Of a stretch of 64,000 nt of DNA, positions 25,666-34,781 are shown in pieces. Both the position numbers and the translations under genes were made by a program. Under the pieces are notes generated by a model. The model was not told the origin of the DNA and made no database searches. It was given only the letters and a program-made list of their open reading frames with translations. Source of the stretch: Azospirillum rugosum (GTDB lineage: Bacteria > Pseudomonadota > Alphaproteobacteria > Azospirillales > Azospirillaceae); the NCBI RefSeq assembly GCF_017876155.1, contig NZ_JAGINP010000014.1, positions 62,001 through 126,000 of the forward strand. Reading direction: 5' to 3'. Within the stretch, counting starts at the first letter, position 1. Each line of letters begins with the position of its first letter.

Positions 25666-26169
25666 CTAGGTCCGGATCAGCCCGTCATCGTTGCCCGGCG
25701 CTGGCCGCGGGGCCGGGGGAGCGTTGCGGAGATCCAGCCCGTCCAGCGCACGGCGAAGCGCCTCCAGCCCGGCGCCGGCCGTCCCCTTGGCGTCCTCGAC
25801 CGCTTGCGTGATGGCGATGCACAGGTCCTGGCGGCGGGCGGGGTCCTGCCGGCTTTCCTCCAGCAGGCGTTCGATCGAACCGACACCGCCATGTTGGCCG
25901 TCACCCTGCGGAGGCGTGGCCTTGGGGTCGATCCCGAGCAGCGGCAGCAGATAGTCGCGGCCCTTTTCCCGCGCGACGGCCACCGCCTTGTCGCCGAACT
26001 TGGCCGCAGCGGTCAGGCCGGCGTCCCAGGCCGTCAGCGCCGTCAGGACCGACGCGGCGCAGAGTGGTCCCTGTTCCCTTGACGTCGCCGGAGTCTCGGC
26101 CAGGGCGGGGCTCGCGGCGAGGAGGCCGGCGGACAGCAGGACGGCGATGCGGGGGGCGGCGGTGGGCAT
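25666..26169 (-). CDS. Secreted protein of unknown function
   Basis: 167 aa. The first 24 residues form a clear Sec signal peptide (RIAVLLSAGLLAASPALAET), so the product is exported to the periplasm. The mature part is helical and charged, with two cysteines (GPLCAAS and QDLCIAIT), and ends in a Pro/Arg-rich tail. AGGAG 8 bases upstream supports the start. No family recognised. Its last 57 residues are partly duplicated at 24683-24838. Confidence 0.7.
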   Translation of the reverse strand: MPTAAPRIAVLLSAGLLAASPALAETPATSREQGPLCAASVLTALTAWDAGLTAAAKFGDKAVAVAREKGRDYLLPLLGIDPKATPPQGDGQHGGVGSIERLLEESRQDPARRQDLCIAITQAVEDAKGTAGAGLEALRRALDGLDLRNAPPAPRPAPGNDDGLIRT

Positions 26170-26233
26170 GGGATAGGCTCCTGACTCGGCTGACCGACAT
26201 GTGGGGCGGTGGCCGCGGCCGTTCCAGGGCATG

Positions 26234-26268
26234 AAAAAAGCCCCCCTCCCTGGTGGGAAGGGGGCTTC
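26234..26268 (-). terminator. Intrinsic terminator of glcB
   Basis: On the minus strand: AAGCCCCCTTCCC-ACCA-GGGAGGGGGGCTTTTTT, 20 bases after the glcB stop codon. Confidence 0.9.
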
Positions 26269-26287
26269 GGCGGAGGCTATTGTACCC

Positions 26288-28462
26288 TTACTTGCCGTAC
26301 TTGGCCTTCGCCTCGATGCGGCGACGGTGCAGGACGGGCTCGGTGTAGCCGTTCGGCTGCTCGCGGCCCTTGAAGACGAGGTCACACGCCGCCTGGAAGG
26401 CGACGCTGTCGTCGAAGTTCGGGGCCATCGGGCGGTAGAGCGGGTCGCCGGCGTTCTGCTGGTCCACCACGGCGGCCATGCGCTTCATCGTCTCCACGAC
26501 CTGCGCCTCGGTGGCGATGCCGTGGTGCAGCCAGTTGGCGATGTGCTGGCTGGAGATGCGCAGGGTCGCGCGGTCTTCCATCAGGCCGACGTTGTTGATG
26601 TCCGGCACCTTGGAGCAGCCGACACCCTGGTCGATCCAGCGGACGACGTAGCCGAGGATGCCCTGGGCGTTGTTGTCCAGCTCTTGCTGCACCTCCTGCT
26701 CCGACCAGTTCGGGCGGTCGGCCAGGGGGATGGTCAGGATATCGTCCAGGCTGGCGCGGGCGCGGGCGGCCAGCTCGTCCTGCCGGGCGGCGACGTTGAC
26801 CTGGTGGTAGTGCAGGGCGTGCAGCGTGGCCGCGGTGGGCGAGGGCACCCACGCGGTGTTGGCGCCGGCCTGCGGGTGGGCGATCTTGGCGGCCAGCATG
26901 TCGGCCATGCGGTCCGGCATCGCCCACATGCCCTTGCCGATCTGCGCCCGGCCCTTCAGGCCGCACAGCAGGCCGGTGTCGACGTTCCAGTCCTCATAGG
27001 CCTTGATCCAGGCGGACGACTTCATGTCGTTCTTGCGGATCATCGGGCCGGCTTCCATGGCCGTGTGCATCTCGTCGCCGGTGCGGTCGAGGAAGCCGGT
27101 GTTGATGAACACCACGCGCTCGGCGGCCGCGCGGATGGCCTCCTTGAGGTTCACCGTGGTGCGGCGCTCCTCGTCCATGATGCCCATCTTCAGCGTGTTG
27201 CGGGCCATGCCCAGCGCGTCCTCGACGCGGCCGAACAGCTCGTTGGCGAAGGCGACCTCCTCCGGACCGTGCATCTTCGGCTTCACGATGTAGACGGAGC
27301 CGGCGCGGCTGTTCTGGTGCGCCCACTTCAGGTCGTGCAGCGCGGCCAGCGAGGTGACCATGGCGTCCAGGATGCCCTCCGGCGCCTCGCTGCCGTCCTT
27401 CAGCAGCACGGCGTCGATGGTCATCAGGTGGCCGACGTTGCGGACCAGCATCAGGCTGCGGCCGGGCAGGACCAGCGTGCCGCCGGTGGGCGTGGTGTAG
27501 ACGCGGTCGGCGTTGAGCTTGCGCTCCACCTCGCCGTCGCCCTTCGGGAAGGTGGCGGTGAGGTCGCCGCGCATCAGGCCCAGCCAGTTGCGGTAGACGA
27601 GGACCTTGTCCTCCGCGTCCACGGCGGCGACGGAGTCTTCGCAGTCCTGGATGGTGGTCAGCGCCGATTCGACCACCAGGTCGGCGACGCCGGCCGGGTC
27701 GGTGCTGCCGATGGGGTGGCTGCGGTCGATGACGATTTCCAGGTGCAGGCCGTTGTTGACCAGCAGCACGGAGGCCGGGGCCGACGGGTCGCCGGTGTAG
27801 CCGGCCAGCTTGTCCGGATGGGCGAGGTACGCGGTGCGGTCGCCGCTCAGCGCGACGGCCAGGTGCCCGTCCTCGATCACGTAGCCCACGGCGTCGGCGT
27901 GGGAGCCCTCGGTCAGCGGGGCGGCGCCGTCGAGCACGGCGCGGGCGCGGGCGATGACCTTCTCGCCGCGCTTGGGGTTGTAGCCCTTGCCGCGCTCCGC
28001 GCCGTCGGCGTCGGGAATGGCGTCGGTGCCGTACAGCGCGTCGTACAGGCTGCCCCAGCGGGCGTTGGCGGCGTTCAGCGCGTAGCGGGCGTTCATCACC
28101 GGCACGACCAGCTGCGGGCCGGCGGTGGTGGAGATCTCCGGATCGACGTTGGTCGTCGTCACGGCGAAGGCCGGGCCTTCCGGCAGGAGGTAGCCGATCT
28201 CCTTCAGGAATTCCGTGTGGGCCGCGCGGTCCAGCGGCTGGCCGCGGCGCTCCCGGTACCAGGCGTCGATCTTGGCCTGAAGCTCGTCGCGCTTGGCCAG
28301 CAGCGCGCGGTTGCGCGGCGCCAGATCGTGGAGAATGGCGTCAAGCCCCGACCAGAACTGTTCCGACGTGACGCCGGTGCCCGGCAGGGCCTCGTCCTCG
28401 ATGAAGCGGTGAAGCTCCGTGGCAACCTGCAAGCCGCCAACCTGAATGCGTTCCGTCACCAT
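26288..28462 (-). CDS. glcB: Malate synthase G
   Basis: 724 aa, the length of the monomeric G isoform. Recognisable blocks include MHGPEEVAFANELFGRVEDA, IMDEERRTTVNLKEAI (acetyl-CoA/Mg site), NTGFLDRTGDEMHT and the C-terminal EDRATLRISSQHIANWLHHG. It condenses glyoxylate with acetyl-CoA to malate for growth on C2 compounds. The gene stands alone, divergent from recD2 across a 240-base spacer, and is followed by a strong terminator. Isocitrate lyase is not in the window. Confidence 0.96.
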   Translation of the reverse strand: MVTERIQVGGLQVATELHRFIEDEALPGTGVTSEQFWSGLDAILHDLAPRNRALLAKRDELQAKIDAWYRERRGQPLDRAAHTEFLKEIGYLLPEGPAFAVTTTNVDPEISTTAGPQLVVPVMNARYALNAANARWGSLYDALYGTDAIPDADGAERGKGYNPKRGEKVIARARAVLDGAAPLTEGSHADAVGYVIEDGHLAVALSGDRTAYLAHPDKLAGYTGDPSAPASVLLVNNGLHLEIVIDRSHPIGSTDPAGVADLVVESALTTIQDCEDSVAAVDAEDKVLVYRNWLGLMRGDLTATFPKGDGEVERKLNADRVYTTPTGGTLVLPGRSLMLVRNVGHLMTIDAVLLKDGSEAPEGILDAMVTSLAALHDLKWAHQNSRAGSVYIVKPKMHGPEEVAFANELFGRVEDALGMARNTLKMGIMDEERRTTVNLKEAIRAAAERVVFINTGFLDRTGDEMHTAMEAGPMIRKNDMKSSAWIKAYEDWNVDTGLLCGLKGRAQIGKGMWAMPDRMADMLAAKIAHPQAGANTAWVPSPTAATLHALHYHQVNVAARQDELAARARASLDDILTIPLADRPNWSEQEVQQELDNNAQGILGYVVRWIDQGVGCSKVPDINNVGLMEDRATLRISSQHIANWLHHGIATEAQVVETMKRMAAVVDQQNAGDPLYRPMAPNFDDSVAFQAACDLVFKGREQPNGYTEPVLHRRRIEAKAKYGK

Positions 28463-28703
28463 AGTTGCTCGTTCCTTCCGAAGTCGAAATCACCGCGGTT
28501 TTTCGGTTTGTCGTTGTTTGGCTGACGTCGTTTCACCGCATGCCCGCCGGACCGGTTTTCCGGGCCGTTGCGGGCGTCGGGCGACAAAGTACACATTCGC
28601 GCGGCGTTGGTCTTCCTTCTAATTGGCGGACTCCGGATCGGGGGCGCGCCTTGTGCGTGTGGGGAACTCCCCTTCCGCACCCGCAGCCCCTATGTAGTGG
28701 GGC

Positions 28704-30923
28704 ATGAGCATACCCGCCGATGCGTCTTCGCCAGCCACCCCGCAGCGGGATCCCCAAAGGGAGTTGCTGTCGGGCCTGGTCGAGCGCGTCACCTTCCACA
28801 GCCCGGAGACCGGATTCTGCGTCCTGCGCCTGAAGGTGCGCGGGCAGCGCGACCTCGTGACGCTGGTCGGCCACGCCGCCTCGATCAGCGCGGGGGAGTT
28901 CGTGCAGGCCTCAGGCGCCTGGGTCAACGACCGCACCCATGGCCTTCAGTTTAAGGCCGACTTCCTGCGCGCGACCCCGCCGACCACGGTGGAGGGGATC
29001 GAGAAGTACCTGGGATCGGGCCTGATCAAGGGAATCGGGCCGGTCTACGCGAAGAAGCTGGTGAAGGCCTTCGGGGACGCGGTGTTCGACGTGATCGAGC
29101 AGCAGCCGGACCAGCTGCGGAAGGTCACCGGCATCGGGCCGAAGCGGGCGCAGCGCATCGTCGCCGGCTGGGCCGACCAGAAGATCATCCGCGAGATCAT
29201 GATCTTCCTGCACAGCCACGGGGTCGGCACCTCGCGCGCCGTGCGCATCTTCAAGACCTACGGGCCGGACGCCATCCAGCTGATCACCGAGAACCCGTAC
29301 CGGCTGGCCCGCGACATCCGCGGCATCGGCTTCAAGACCGCCGACGCCGTCGCCTTCCGCCTGGGCATCGAGAAGACCGCCATGATCCGGGCGCGCGCCG
29401 GCATCAGCTACGCCCTGGCGGAGGCGACGGACGAGGGGCATTGCGGCGTACCGACGGCGCAGCTGGTCCCCATGGCCGCCAAGCTGCTGGAGATCGAGCC
29501 GCCCATTGTGGAGACGGCGCTGGGTTTGGAACTGACGGAAGGCACCGTCGTCGCCGACACGCTGGATGGCGAGCCGTGCGTGTTCCTGGCCGGGCTGCAC
29601 CGGGCGGAGCTGGCGATCGCCGACCGCCTGCGCCGGCTGGCCGAGGGGCGGGTGCCCTGGCCGTCCATCGACACCGACAAGGCGATTCCCTGGGTGGAGG
29701 AGAAGGCCGGCATCACGCTGGCCGAGGGGCAGCGGGAGGCGCTGCGCCGGGCGGTCGCGTCCAAGCTGATGGTCATCACCGGCGGGCCGGGCGTGGGCAA
29801 GACGACGCTGGTCAACAGCATCCTGACCGTGCTGAAGGCCAAGCAGCTGACCATCGCGCTGGCCGCTCCCACCGGCCGCGCCGCCAAGCGCCTGTCGGAG
29901 AGCACGGGCCTGGAGGCCAAGACCATCCACCGCCTGCTGGAGACCGACCCGCAGGCCGGCGGCTTCAAGCGCGACGAGACCTACCCGCTGGACTGCGACC
30001 TGCTGGTGGTGGACGAGACCAGCATGGTCGACGTGCCGCTGATGAACGCGCTTCTGCGCGCGGTGCCGGGGCGCGCGGCGCTGCTGCTGGTCGGGGACGT
30101 GGACCAGCTGCCCTCCGTCGGGCCGGGGCAGGTGCTGGGCGACGTGATCGCGTCGGGCGCGGTGCCGGTGGTGCGGCTGACCGAGATCTTCCGGCAGGCG
30201 GCGACCAGCCGGATCATCGTCAACGCCCACCGCATCAACGCCGGCCAGATGCCGGACTGGCCCAGGGCCGGCACGCGGGAGGCGGAGGAGAGCGACTTCT
30301 ACTTCGTGGAGGCGGCGACGCCGGAGGTCGGCGTGGCCCGGGTCATCGAGATCGTGCGCGACCGCATCCCGCGCCGATTCGGCTTCGACCCGGTGCGCGA
30401 CGTGCAGGTGCTCTGCCCCATGAACCGCGGCGGCATGGGCGCGCGCTCGCTGAACATCGAGCTGCAGGCGGTGCTGAACCCGCCGGGCGAGCTGCGAGTC
30501 GAGCGGTTCGGCTGGGTCTTCGGCGTCGGCGACAAGGTGATGCAGGTCGAGAACGACTATGACAAGGAGGTCTACAACGGCGACCTCGGCATCGTGTCGG
30601 CCATCGACCCGGAAGAAGGAACGCTGACCGCGACCTTCGACGGGCGGCCGGTGACTTACGAATACGGGGAGTTGGACGAAATCGTCCTGGCCTATGCCAC
30701 GACGATCCACAAGAGCCAGGGCTCCGAATATCCGGTGGTCGTCATTCCCGTGGTGACCCAGCATTACACGATGCTGCAACGGAACTTGATCTACACGGGC
30801 GTGACGCGGGGCAAGCGGCTGGTGGTCATGGTCGGGCAGCGCCTGGCGCTTGCCATGGCGGTGCGCGGAGCCCAGGCCCGCCGCCGCTGGTCGAAGCTGC
30901 GCGAGTGGCTGGCGCCCGGCTGA
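28704..30923 (+). CDS. recD2: RecD2-type ATP-dependent DNA helicase
   Basis: 739 aa. An N-terminal OB-like region and helix-hairpin-helix repeats (GLIKGIGPVYAKKLVKAFG, KVTGIGPKRAQRIV) precede the SF1B motor: Walker A GGPGVGKTT near residues 359-367, the DEAD-type VVDETSM near 435, LVGDVDQLPSVGPGQVLGD, and the C-terminal TIHKSQGSEYPVVVIPV motif. The long N-terminus is what separates RecD2 from RecD of RecBCD. These are 5'-3' helicases for repair and recombination and act without RecB/RecC. Confidence 0.93.
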   Translation: MSIPADASSPATPQRDPQRELLSGLVERVTFHSPETGFCVLRLKVRGQRDLVTLVGHAASISAGEFVQASGAWVNDRTHGLQFKADFLRATPPTTVEGIEKYLGSGLIKGIGPVYAKKLVKAFGDAVFDVIEQQPDQLRKVTGIGPKRAQRIVAGWADQKIIREIMIFLHSHGVGTSRAVRIFKTYGPDAIQLITENPYRLARDIRGIGFKTADAVAFRLGIEKTAMIRARAGISYALAEATDEGHCGVPTAQLVPMAAKLLEIEPPIVETALGLELTEGTVVADTLDGEPCVFLAGLHRAELAIADRLRRLAEGRVPWPSIDTDKAIPWVEEKAGITLAEGQREALRRAVASKLMVITGGPGVGKTTLVNSILTVLKAKQLTIALAAPTGRAAKRLSESTGLEAKTIHRLLETDPQAGGFKRDETYPLDCDLLVVDETSMVDVPLMNALLRAVPGRAALLLVGDVDQLPSVGPGQVLGDVIASGAVPVVRLTEIFRQAATSRIIVNAHRINAGQMPDWPRAGTREAEESDFYFVEAATPEVGVARVIEIVRDRIPRRFGFDPVRDVQVLCPMNRGGMGARSLNIELQAVLNPPGELRVERFGWVFGVGDKVMQVENDYDKEVYNGDLGIVSAIDPEEGTLTATFDGRPVTYEYGELDEIVLAYATTIHKSQGSEYPVVVIPVVTQHYTMLQRNLIYTGVTRGKRLVVMVGQRLALAMAVRGAQARRRWSKLREWLAPG

Positions 30924-31292
30924 GGTGGCCGGCTGAGCCTGTGGGCGGGCGTATGGCGACAAATTGTCACCGGTGGCACCGTCTCAAGCTCCGGGTGAGG
31001 CCTTCTGGGAGCATCAGCGAGGGCGGACCATCGCCGCAGTGTGGGCTTAACACCTTCATAGCGAACGGAAAAGCCGGCTTGAGCGCGGCTTTTCGGAGGT
31101 GCCGTCCGGTCGCGGAAGGTGCGGGCGGGGGACCGGGTTGTGTTGGGCCTTCTGGCCCTAACGTATCGCCCAGGCCGCCAAGTCCTCCGGCCAACGGTCT
31201 TAGTTGTGCGGGTCTGGCCTTTGGCGTGCTTGACGGACGGCCCAAGGCCTGTGACAAAGATAATTCGGCATCCTCTATGAGCTTGAAGACAC
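30924..31292. other. Upstream region of the cold-shock gene
   Basis: About 370 bases without a convincing gene. A long 5' leader is common for csp genes and could lie here; I could not define a promoter with confidence. Confidence 0.4.
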
Positions 31293-31898
31293 ATGTTCGA
31301 CCGCCCGCCCCGTCAGGGCTACCGCGCTCCCGAGATCACCAAGGCCAACGTCACCGCCACGGTTAAGTGGTTCAACCCCACCAAGGGGTTCGGCTTCGTG
31401 TCCCCCGAGGACGGTTCGCCCGACGCCTTCCTGCACGTTTCCGCGGTCCAGGCCGCGGGCTATGACGCGCTCGACGAAGGCGCCACCATCGTTTGCGACC
31501 TCGCCCGCGGCCCGAAGGGTCCGCAGGTTGCTTCCATCCAGTCCGTGGACACCTCCACGGCCTCCCAATCGTCGCGCCCGGCCCGCTCCGGCGGCGGTGG
31601 CTATGACCGTGGCGGCTATGACCGCGGCGGCTACGGCGGTGGCGGCGGCGGCTACGACCGCGGCGGCTGGGGCAACGACGCCGGCGGCGGCGAAGAGGTC
31701 GACGGCACCGTGAAGTGGTTCAACGTCGACAAGGGCTTCGGCTTCATCACGCCGAGCACCGGTGGCAAGGACGTGTTCGTCCATGTGAACGTCCTGCGCC
31801 GTTCCGGCATGCAGACGCTCCAGGAAGGCGATCAGGTGCGCGTCACCGTCCGCCAGGGGCAGAAGGGCCCCGAGGCGGGCAAGGTCGAGTACCGCTAA
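31293..31898 (+). CDS. Cold-shock protein with two CSD domains
   Basis: 201 aa. Two complete cold-shock domains, each with both RNP motifs: VKWFNPTKGFGFVSPEDG and AFLHVSAV near residues 15-50, then VKWFNVDKGFGFITPSTG and VFVHVNVL near 140-170. They are joined by a Gly/Tyr/Arg/Asp-rich linker with repeated YDRGG units. Double-CSD proteins are common in alphaproteobacteria and bind single-stranded RNA or DNA. The low-complexity linker resembles RGG-type RNA-binding regions. A strong terminator follows directly. Confidence 0.92.
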   Translation: MFDRPPRQGYRAPEITKANVTATVKWFNPTKGFGFVSPEDGSPDAFLHVSAVQAAGYDALDEGATIVCDLARGPKGPQVASIQSVDTSTASQSSRPARSGGGGYDRGGYDRGGYGGGGGGYDRGGWGNDAGGGEEVDGTVKWFNVDKGFGFITPSTGGKDVFVHVNVLRRSGMQTLQEGDQVRVTVRQGQKGPEAGKVEYR

Positions 31899-31906
31899 AG
31901 CCGAAC

Positions 31907-31944
31907 AACCGGGGCGCTTCCGCAAGGGGCGCCCCGGTTCGTTT
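31907..31944 (+). terminator. Terminator of the cold-shock gene
   Basis: AACCGGGGCGC and GGCGCCCCGGTT flank a short CTTCCGCAAG loop; the T-tract (TTCGTTT) is short and interrupted. Confidence 0.7.
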
Positions 31945-32025
31945 CCGGTCGATGCTTCCGCAATGAACGATGCGCTTGGAAAAGGGCGCGTCGCTTTTCT
32001 TGTTATGTAGTCGATTTAGGAGCCA

Positions 32026-32147
32026 TTCACCACAAAGACACTAAGACACTAAGAATTTCACAAAGAAGCTTTTGGATGGAGGAAGCCTCGGCTTCGATCG
32101 GCGCCCCTTTGTGAAAATCTTTGTGCCCTTTGTGTCTTTGTGGTGAA
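32026..32147. repeat. Inverted repeat with TTCACCACAAAGACAC arms
   Basis: Outer arms TTCACCACAAAGACAC (32026-32041) and its exact complement (32132-32147), with a nested inner pair TTTCACAAAG/CTTTGTGAAA (32056-32065 and 32107-32116). It lies in the spacer between the csp and hcp ends and is AT-richer than the flanking genes. Confidence 0.85.
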
Positions 32148-32189
32148 AATCCTCCGCACGATATGCTTTGAGCGTTGGGTTCGACTGTT

Positions 32190-33839
32190 TTAGGCCGCCA
32201 GGCCCATGGCCTTCAGGTCGTCCTCCACCGTGCCGATCGGCATGATGTTGTAGTGCTCCACCAGCACCTTCAGGACGGCCGGGGTGACGAAGGCCGGCAG
32301 CTTGGGGCCGAGGCGGATGTTCTTCACGCCCAGGTGCAGCAGCGCCAGCAGCACCGCCACCGCCTTCTGCTCGTACCAGGAGATCACCAGGGACAGCGGC
32401 AGGTCGTTGACGCCGACGCCGAAGGCCTCCGACAGGGCCAGCGCCACCTTGACGGCGGAATAGCTGTCGTTGCACTGGCCCATGTCGAGCAGGCGCGGCA
32501 GGCCGGCCACGGTGCCCAGGTCCTGGTCGATCACGCGGAACTTCCCGCAGCCGAGCGTCAGCACCACCGTGTCCTGCGGCAGCGCCACGGCCATGTCGGT
32601 GTAGTAGCTGCGGGCGCCTTCCGCCCCGTCGCAGCCGCCAATCAGGGTGAAGTGCCGGATGGCGCCGCCCTTGACCGCCTCGATGACCTTGTCCGCCACG
32701 CCGAGAACGGCGTCGTGGTGGAAGCCGGCGAGGTGGTGGCGCACCGGCGACTCGTCGGTGAAGCCGTCCGCGGCCAGCGCGGCCTGGATCACCGGGGCGT
32801 AGTCGTGGTCGGCGATGTGCGTCACGCCCGGCCAGGCGACGAGGCCCGAGGTGAAGATGCGGTCGGCGTAGCCCGGGGCGGGCTGCTGGATGCAGTTGGT
32901 GGTCATTAGGATCGCGCCGGGGAAGGCGTCGAACTCGCTGCGCTGGCGCTGCCAGGCGCCGCCGTAATGGCCGACCAGATGCGCGTATTTCTTCAATTCC
33001 GGATAGCCGTGGGCCGGCAGCATCTCGCCGTGGGTGTAGACGTTGATGCCCGTGCCTTCGGTCTGCTTCAGCAGTTCCTCCAGATCCTTCAGGTCATGGC
33101 CGGAGACCAGGATGGCTTTGCCGCGCACATGGCCCATCAGGACCGGAGTCGGCACCGGGTGCCCGTAGGCGCCGGTGTTGGCGCCGTCCAGCAGGGCCAG
33201 CACGGTCACGCTCATGGCGCCGGTGCGCAAGGACAGGGAGAGCAGCGCATCGACGGAGGGCTCGTCCTCGGCCAGCGCGGTCAGCGCCTCCTGCACGAAG
33301 GCGTAGACCGACTCGTCCTCGCGCCCCAGCAGCCGGGCGTGGCAGGCGTAGGCGGCGGCCCCCTTCAAGCCGTAGACGACCAGCTCCTGGAGCCCCGCAA
33401 GGTCGGCGCCCAGCGCCGCGATGCGCGTGTCGATGCCGACGGCCTGTCCCTGCGCGACCAGCCCGGCCAAGTCCGGGGCCGGCTCCCAGGTGGCGGGGCC
33501 GCTGAGCGCCTCGGGCGCCTGACCCGCCGCGGCGCAGGCCTGCGCGTAGTCGGCGCGCAGGGTGTCGCGCAGGGCCGCGGCGTTGCGCAGGAGTCCCTCC
33601 AGCCGGTCGGGGTCGAAGTTGACGTTGGTCACCGTGGTGAACAGCGCGTCCAGCGTGAAGGCGTCCGCCGCGTTACGGCGAATCCCCATCTTGCCCAAAC
33701 GGTGTGCATACTGCGAAATGCCCTGGGCGGCGTGGACGAGGAGATCCTGGAGTGCGGCGGTGTCGGGTGTCTTCCCGCAGGCGCCCTGCGTGGTGCAGGC
33801 GGTCCCGCGGGTGGTTTGTTCACACTGGTAGCAGAACAT
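32190..33839 (-). CDS. hcp: Hydroxylamine reductase / hybrid cluster protein
   Basis: 549 aa. The N-terminal Fe-S motif is C3-x2-C6-x8-C15-x5-C21 (MFCYQCEQTTRGTACTTQGA), the short spacing of class I-type Hcp. Hybrid-cluster ligands are seen in YTHGEMLPAHGYPELK and GGCDGAEGARSYY. Hcp reduces hydroxylamine in vitro and acts as an NO reductase or nitrosative-stress protein in vivo. It is divergent from a Crp/Fnr regulator with a perfect FNR/DNR-type box between them, so NO- or anoxia-responsive expression is likely. No hcr reductase gene is adjacent. Confidence 0.95.
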   Translation of the reverse strand: MFCYQCEQTTRGTACTTQGACGKTPDTAALQDLLVHAAQGISQYAHRLGKMGIRRNAADAFTLDALFTTVTNVNFDPDRLEGLLRNAAALRDTLRADYAQACAAAGQAPEALSGPATWEPAPDLAGLVAQGQAVGIDTRIAALGADLAGLQELVVYGLKGAAAYACHARLLGREDESVYAFVQEALTALAEDEPSVDALLSLSLRTGAMSVTVLALLDGANTGAYGHPVPTPVLMGHVRGKAILVSGHDLKDLEELLKQTEGTGINVYTHGEMLPAHGYPELKKYAHLVGHYGGAWQRQRSEFDAFPGAILMTTNCIQQPAPGYADRIFTSGLVAWPGVTHIADHDYAPVIQAALAADGFTDESPVRHHLAGFHHDAVLGVADKVIEAVKGGAIRHFTLIGGCDGAEGARSYYTDMAVALPQDTVVLTLGCGKFRVIDQDLGTVAGLPRLLDMGQCNDSYSAVKVALALSEAFGVGVNDLPLSLVISWYEQKAVAVLLALLHLGVKNIRLGPKLPAFVTPAVLKVLVEHYNIMPIGTVEDDLKAMGLAA

Positions 33840-33910
33840 GGACGGGTCTCCCGGGCGGTCGGTATTGGCGAACTGATGCGCATGAATGAAGCCTCGCGGT
33901 TGTGCCGCAC

Positions 33911-33924
33911 TTGACCGCGGTCAA
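33911..33924. promoter_or_regulatory. FNR/DNR-type binding site
   Basis: TTGACCGCGGTCAA is a perfect palindrome TTGAC-N4-GTCAA, the form used by DNR/NnrR-like and some FNR-like regulators. It lies about 72 bases upstream of the hcp start and 80 upstream of the regulator start, suited to controlling both. Confidence 0.8.
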
Positions 33925-34003
33925 GTCGGACGTCCGGATTTCGCGACGATTGATGCGGCGGATTGTCACCGAACCGCGGGAGCAAGGGAGGGAGAGAGGA
34001 GCA

Positions 34004-34729
34004 ATGAGGAACGATCCGCCGGGCTTCCGGCCACAGGACGCGGCCATGCTGCGCTCCAACGCGTTGTTCGGGCGCCTGTCCGACCGGGCGCTCGGCCTGC
34101 TGGTGAGCACCGCGCAGGTGCGCGCCGTGCCGCGCGGCACGACCCTGTTCGTCCAGGACGAGGAGGCCGACCGCTTCTTCGTGCTGCTGGACGGCTGGGT
34201 GAAGCTCTACCGCCTGACCCGCGACGGGGCGGAGGCGGTGGTGAACATCATCGCCCCCGGCGAGACCTTCGCCGAGGCCGCCATGTTCGCCAGCGGCAAG
34301 TTCCCGGTCTGCGCGGAGGCGGTGACCGAGTCCCGCATCCTGACCCTGACGGCCGAGGGCTTCGCCCGCTGCCTGCGCGAGGACGAGCAGATCGCCTTCG
34401 CCATGCTGGGGTCCCTGTCCATCCGGCTGCGTCACCTCGTGCAGCAGATCGAGCAGCTGCAGGTGCAGCCGACCCCGCAACGCGTCGCCAGCTTCCTGCT
34501 GCGCTTCTGCCCGGAGGGGTCGGGGCCGGCCACCTTCGCGCTGCCCTTCGACAAGGCGCTGGTGGCCCGCCGCCTGGGCATGCAGCCCGAGACCTTCTCC
34601 CGCGCGCTGGCCAAGCTGCGCGGGGTAGGGGTGGAAACGCAGGGCGGCACCGTCTCCGTCGCCGACCTCGACGAGTTGCGCCGATTCTGCCAGGTGGACG
34701 AGGGCGGCGCCGCTGGCGAGCGCGACTGA
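34004..34729 (+). CDS. Crp/Fnr family regulator, probably NO/redox-responsive
   Basis: 241 aa from the ATG at 34004, which follows a run of GGAG-type sequence; an upstream in-frame extension would cross the operator and was rejected. An N-terminal cyclic-nucleotide-binding fold (about residues 15-130), a dimerisation helix, and a C-terminal HTH (RRLGMQPETFSRALAKLRG, about 195-212). There are no N-terminal Fe-S cysteines as in FNR, which fits the DNR class that senses NO through haem. The ETFSRALAKL recognition helix (E..SR) agrees with a TTGAC-type half site. Divergent from hcp, its likely target. Confidence 0.85.
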   Translation: MRNDPPGFRPQDAAMLRSNALFGRLSDRALGLLVSTAQVRAVPRGTTLFVQDEEADRFFVLLDGWVKLYRLTRDGAEAVVNIIAPGETFAEAAMFASGKFPVCAEAVTESRILTLTAEGFARCLREDEQIAFAMLGSLSIRLRHLVQQIEQLQVQPTPQRVASFLLRFCPEGSGPATFALPFDKALVARRLGMQPETFSRALAKLRGVGVETQGGTVSVADLDELRRFCQVDEGGAAGERD

Positions 34730-34746
34730 TTGCCCAAGCGGTGAAA

Positions 34747-34775
34747 TTGCGGACGGGGCGGGGGAGTGCTATATA
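34747..34775 (+). promoter_or_regulatory. Promoter of structured RNA candidate
   Basis: TTGCGG (34747-34752) and TATATA (34770-34775) are separated by exactly 17 bases. Confidence 0.6.
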
Positions 34776-34781
34776 GGAGGT

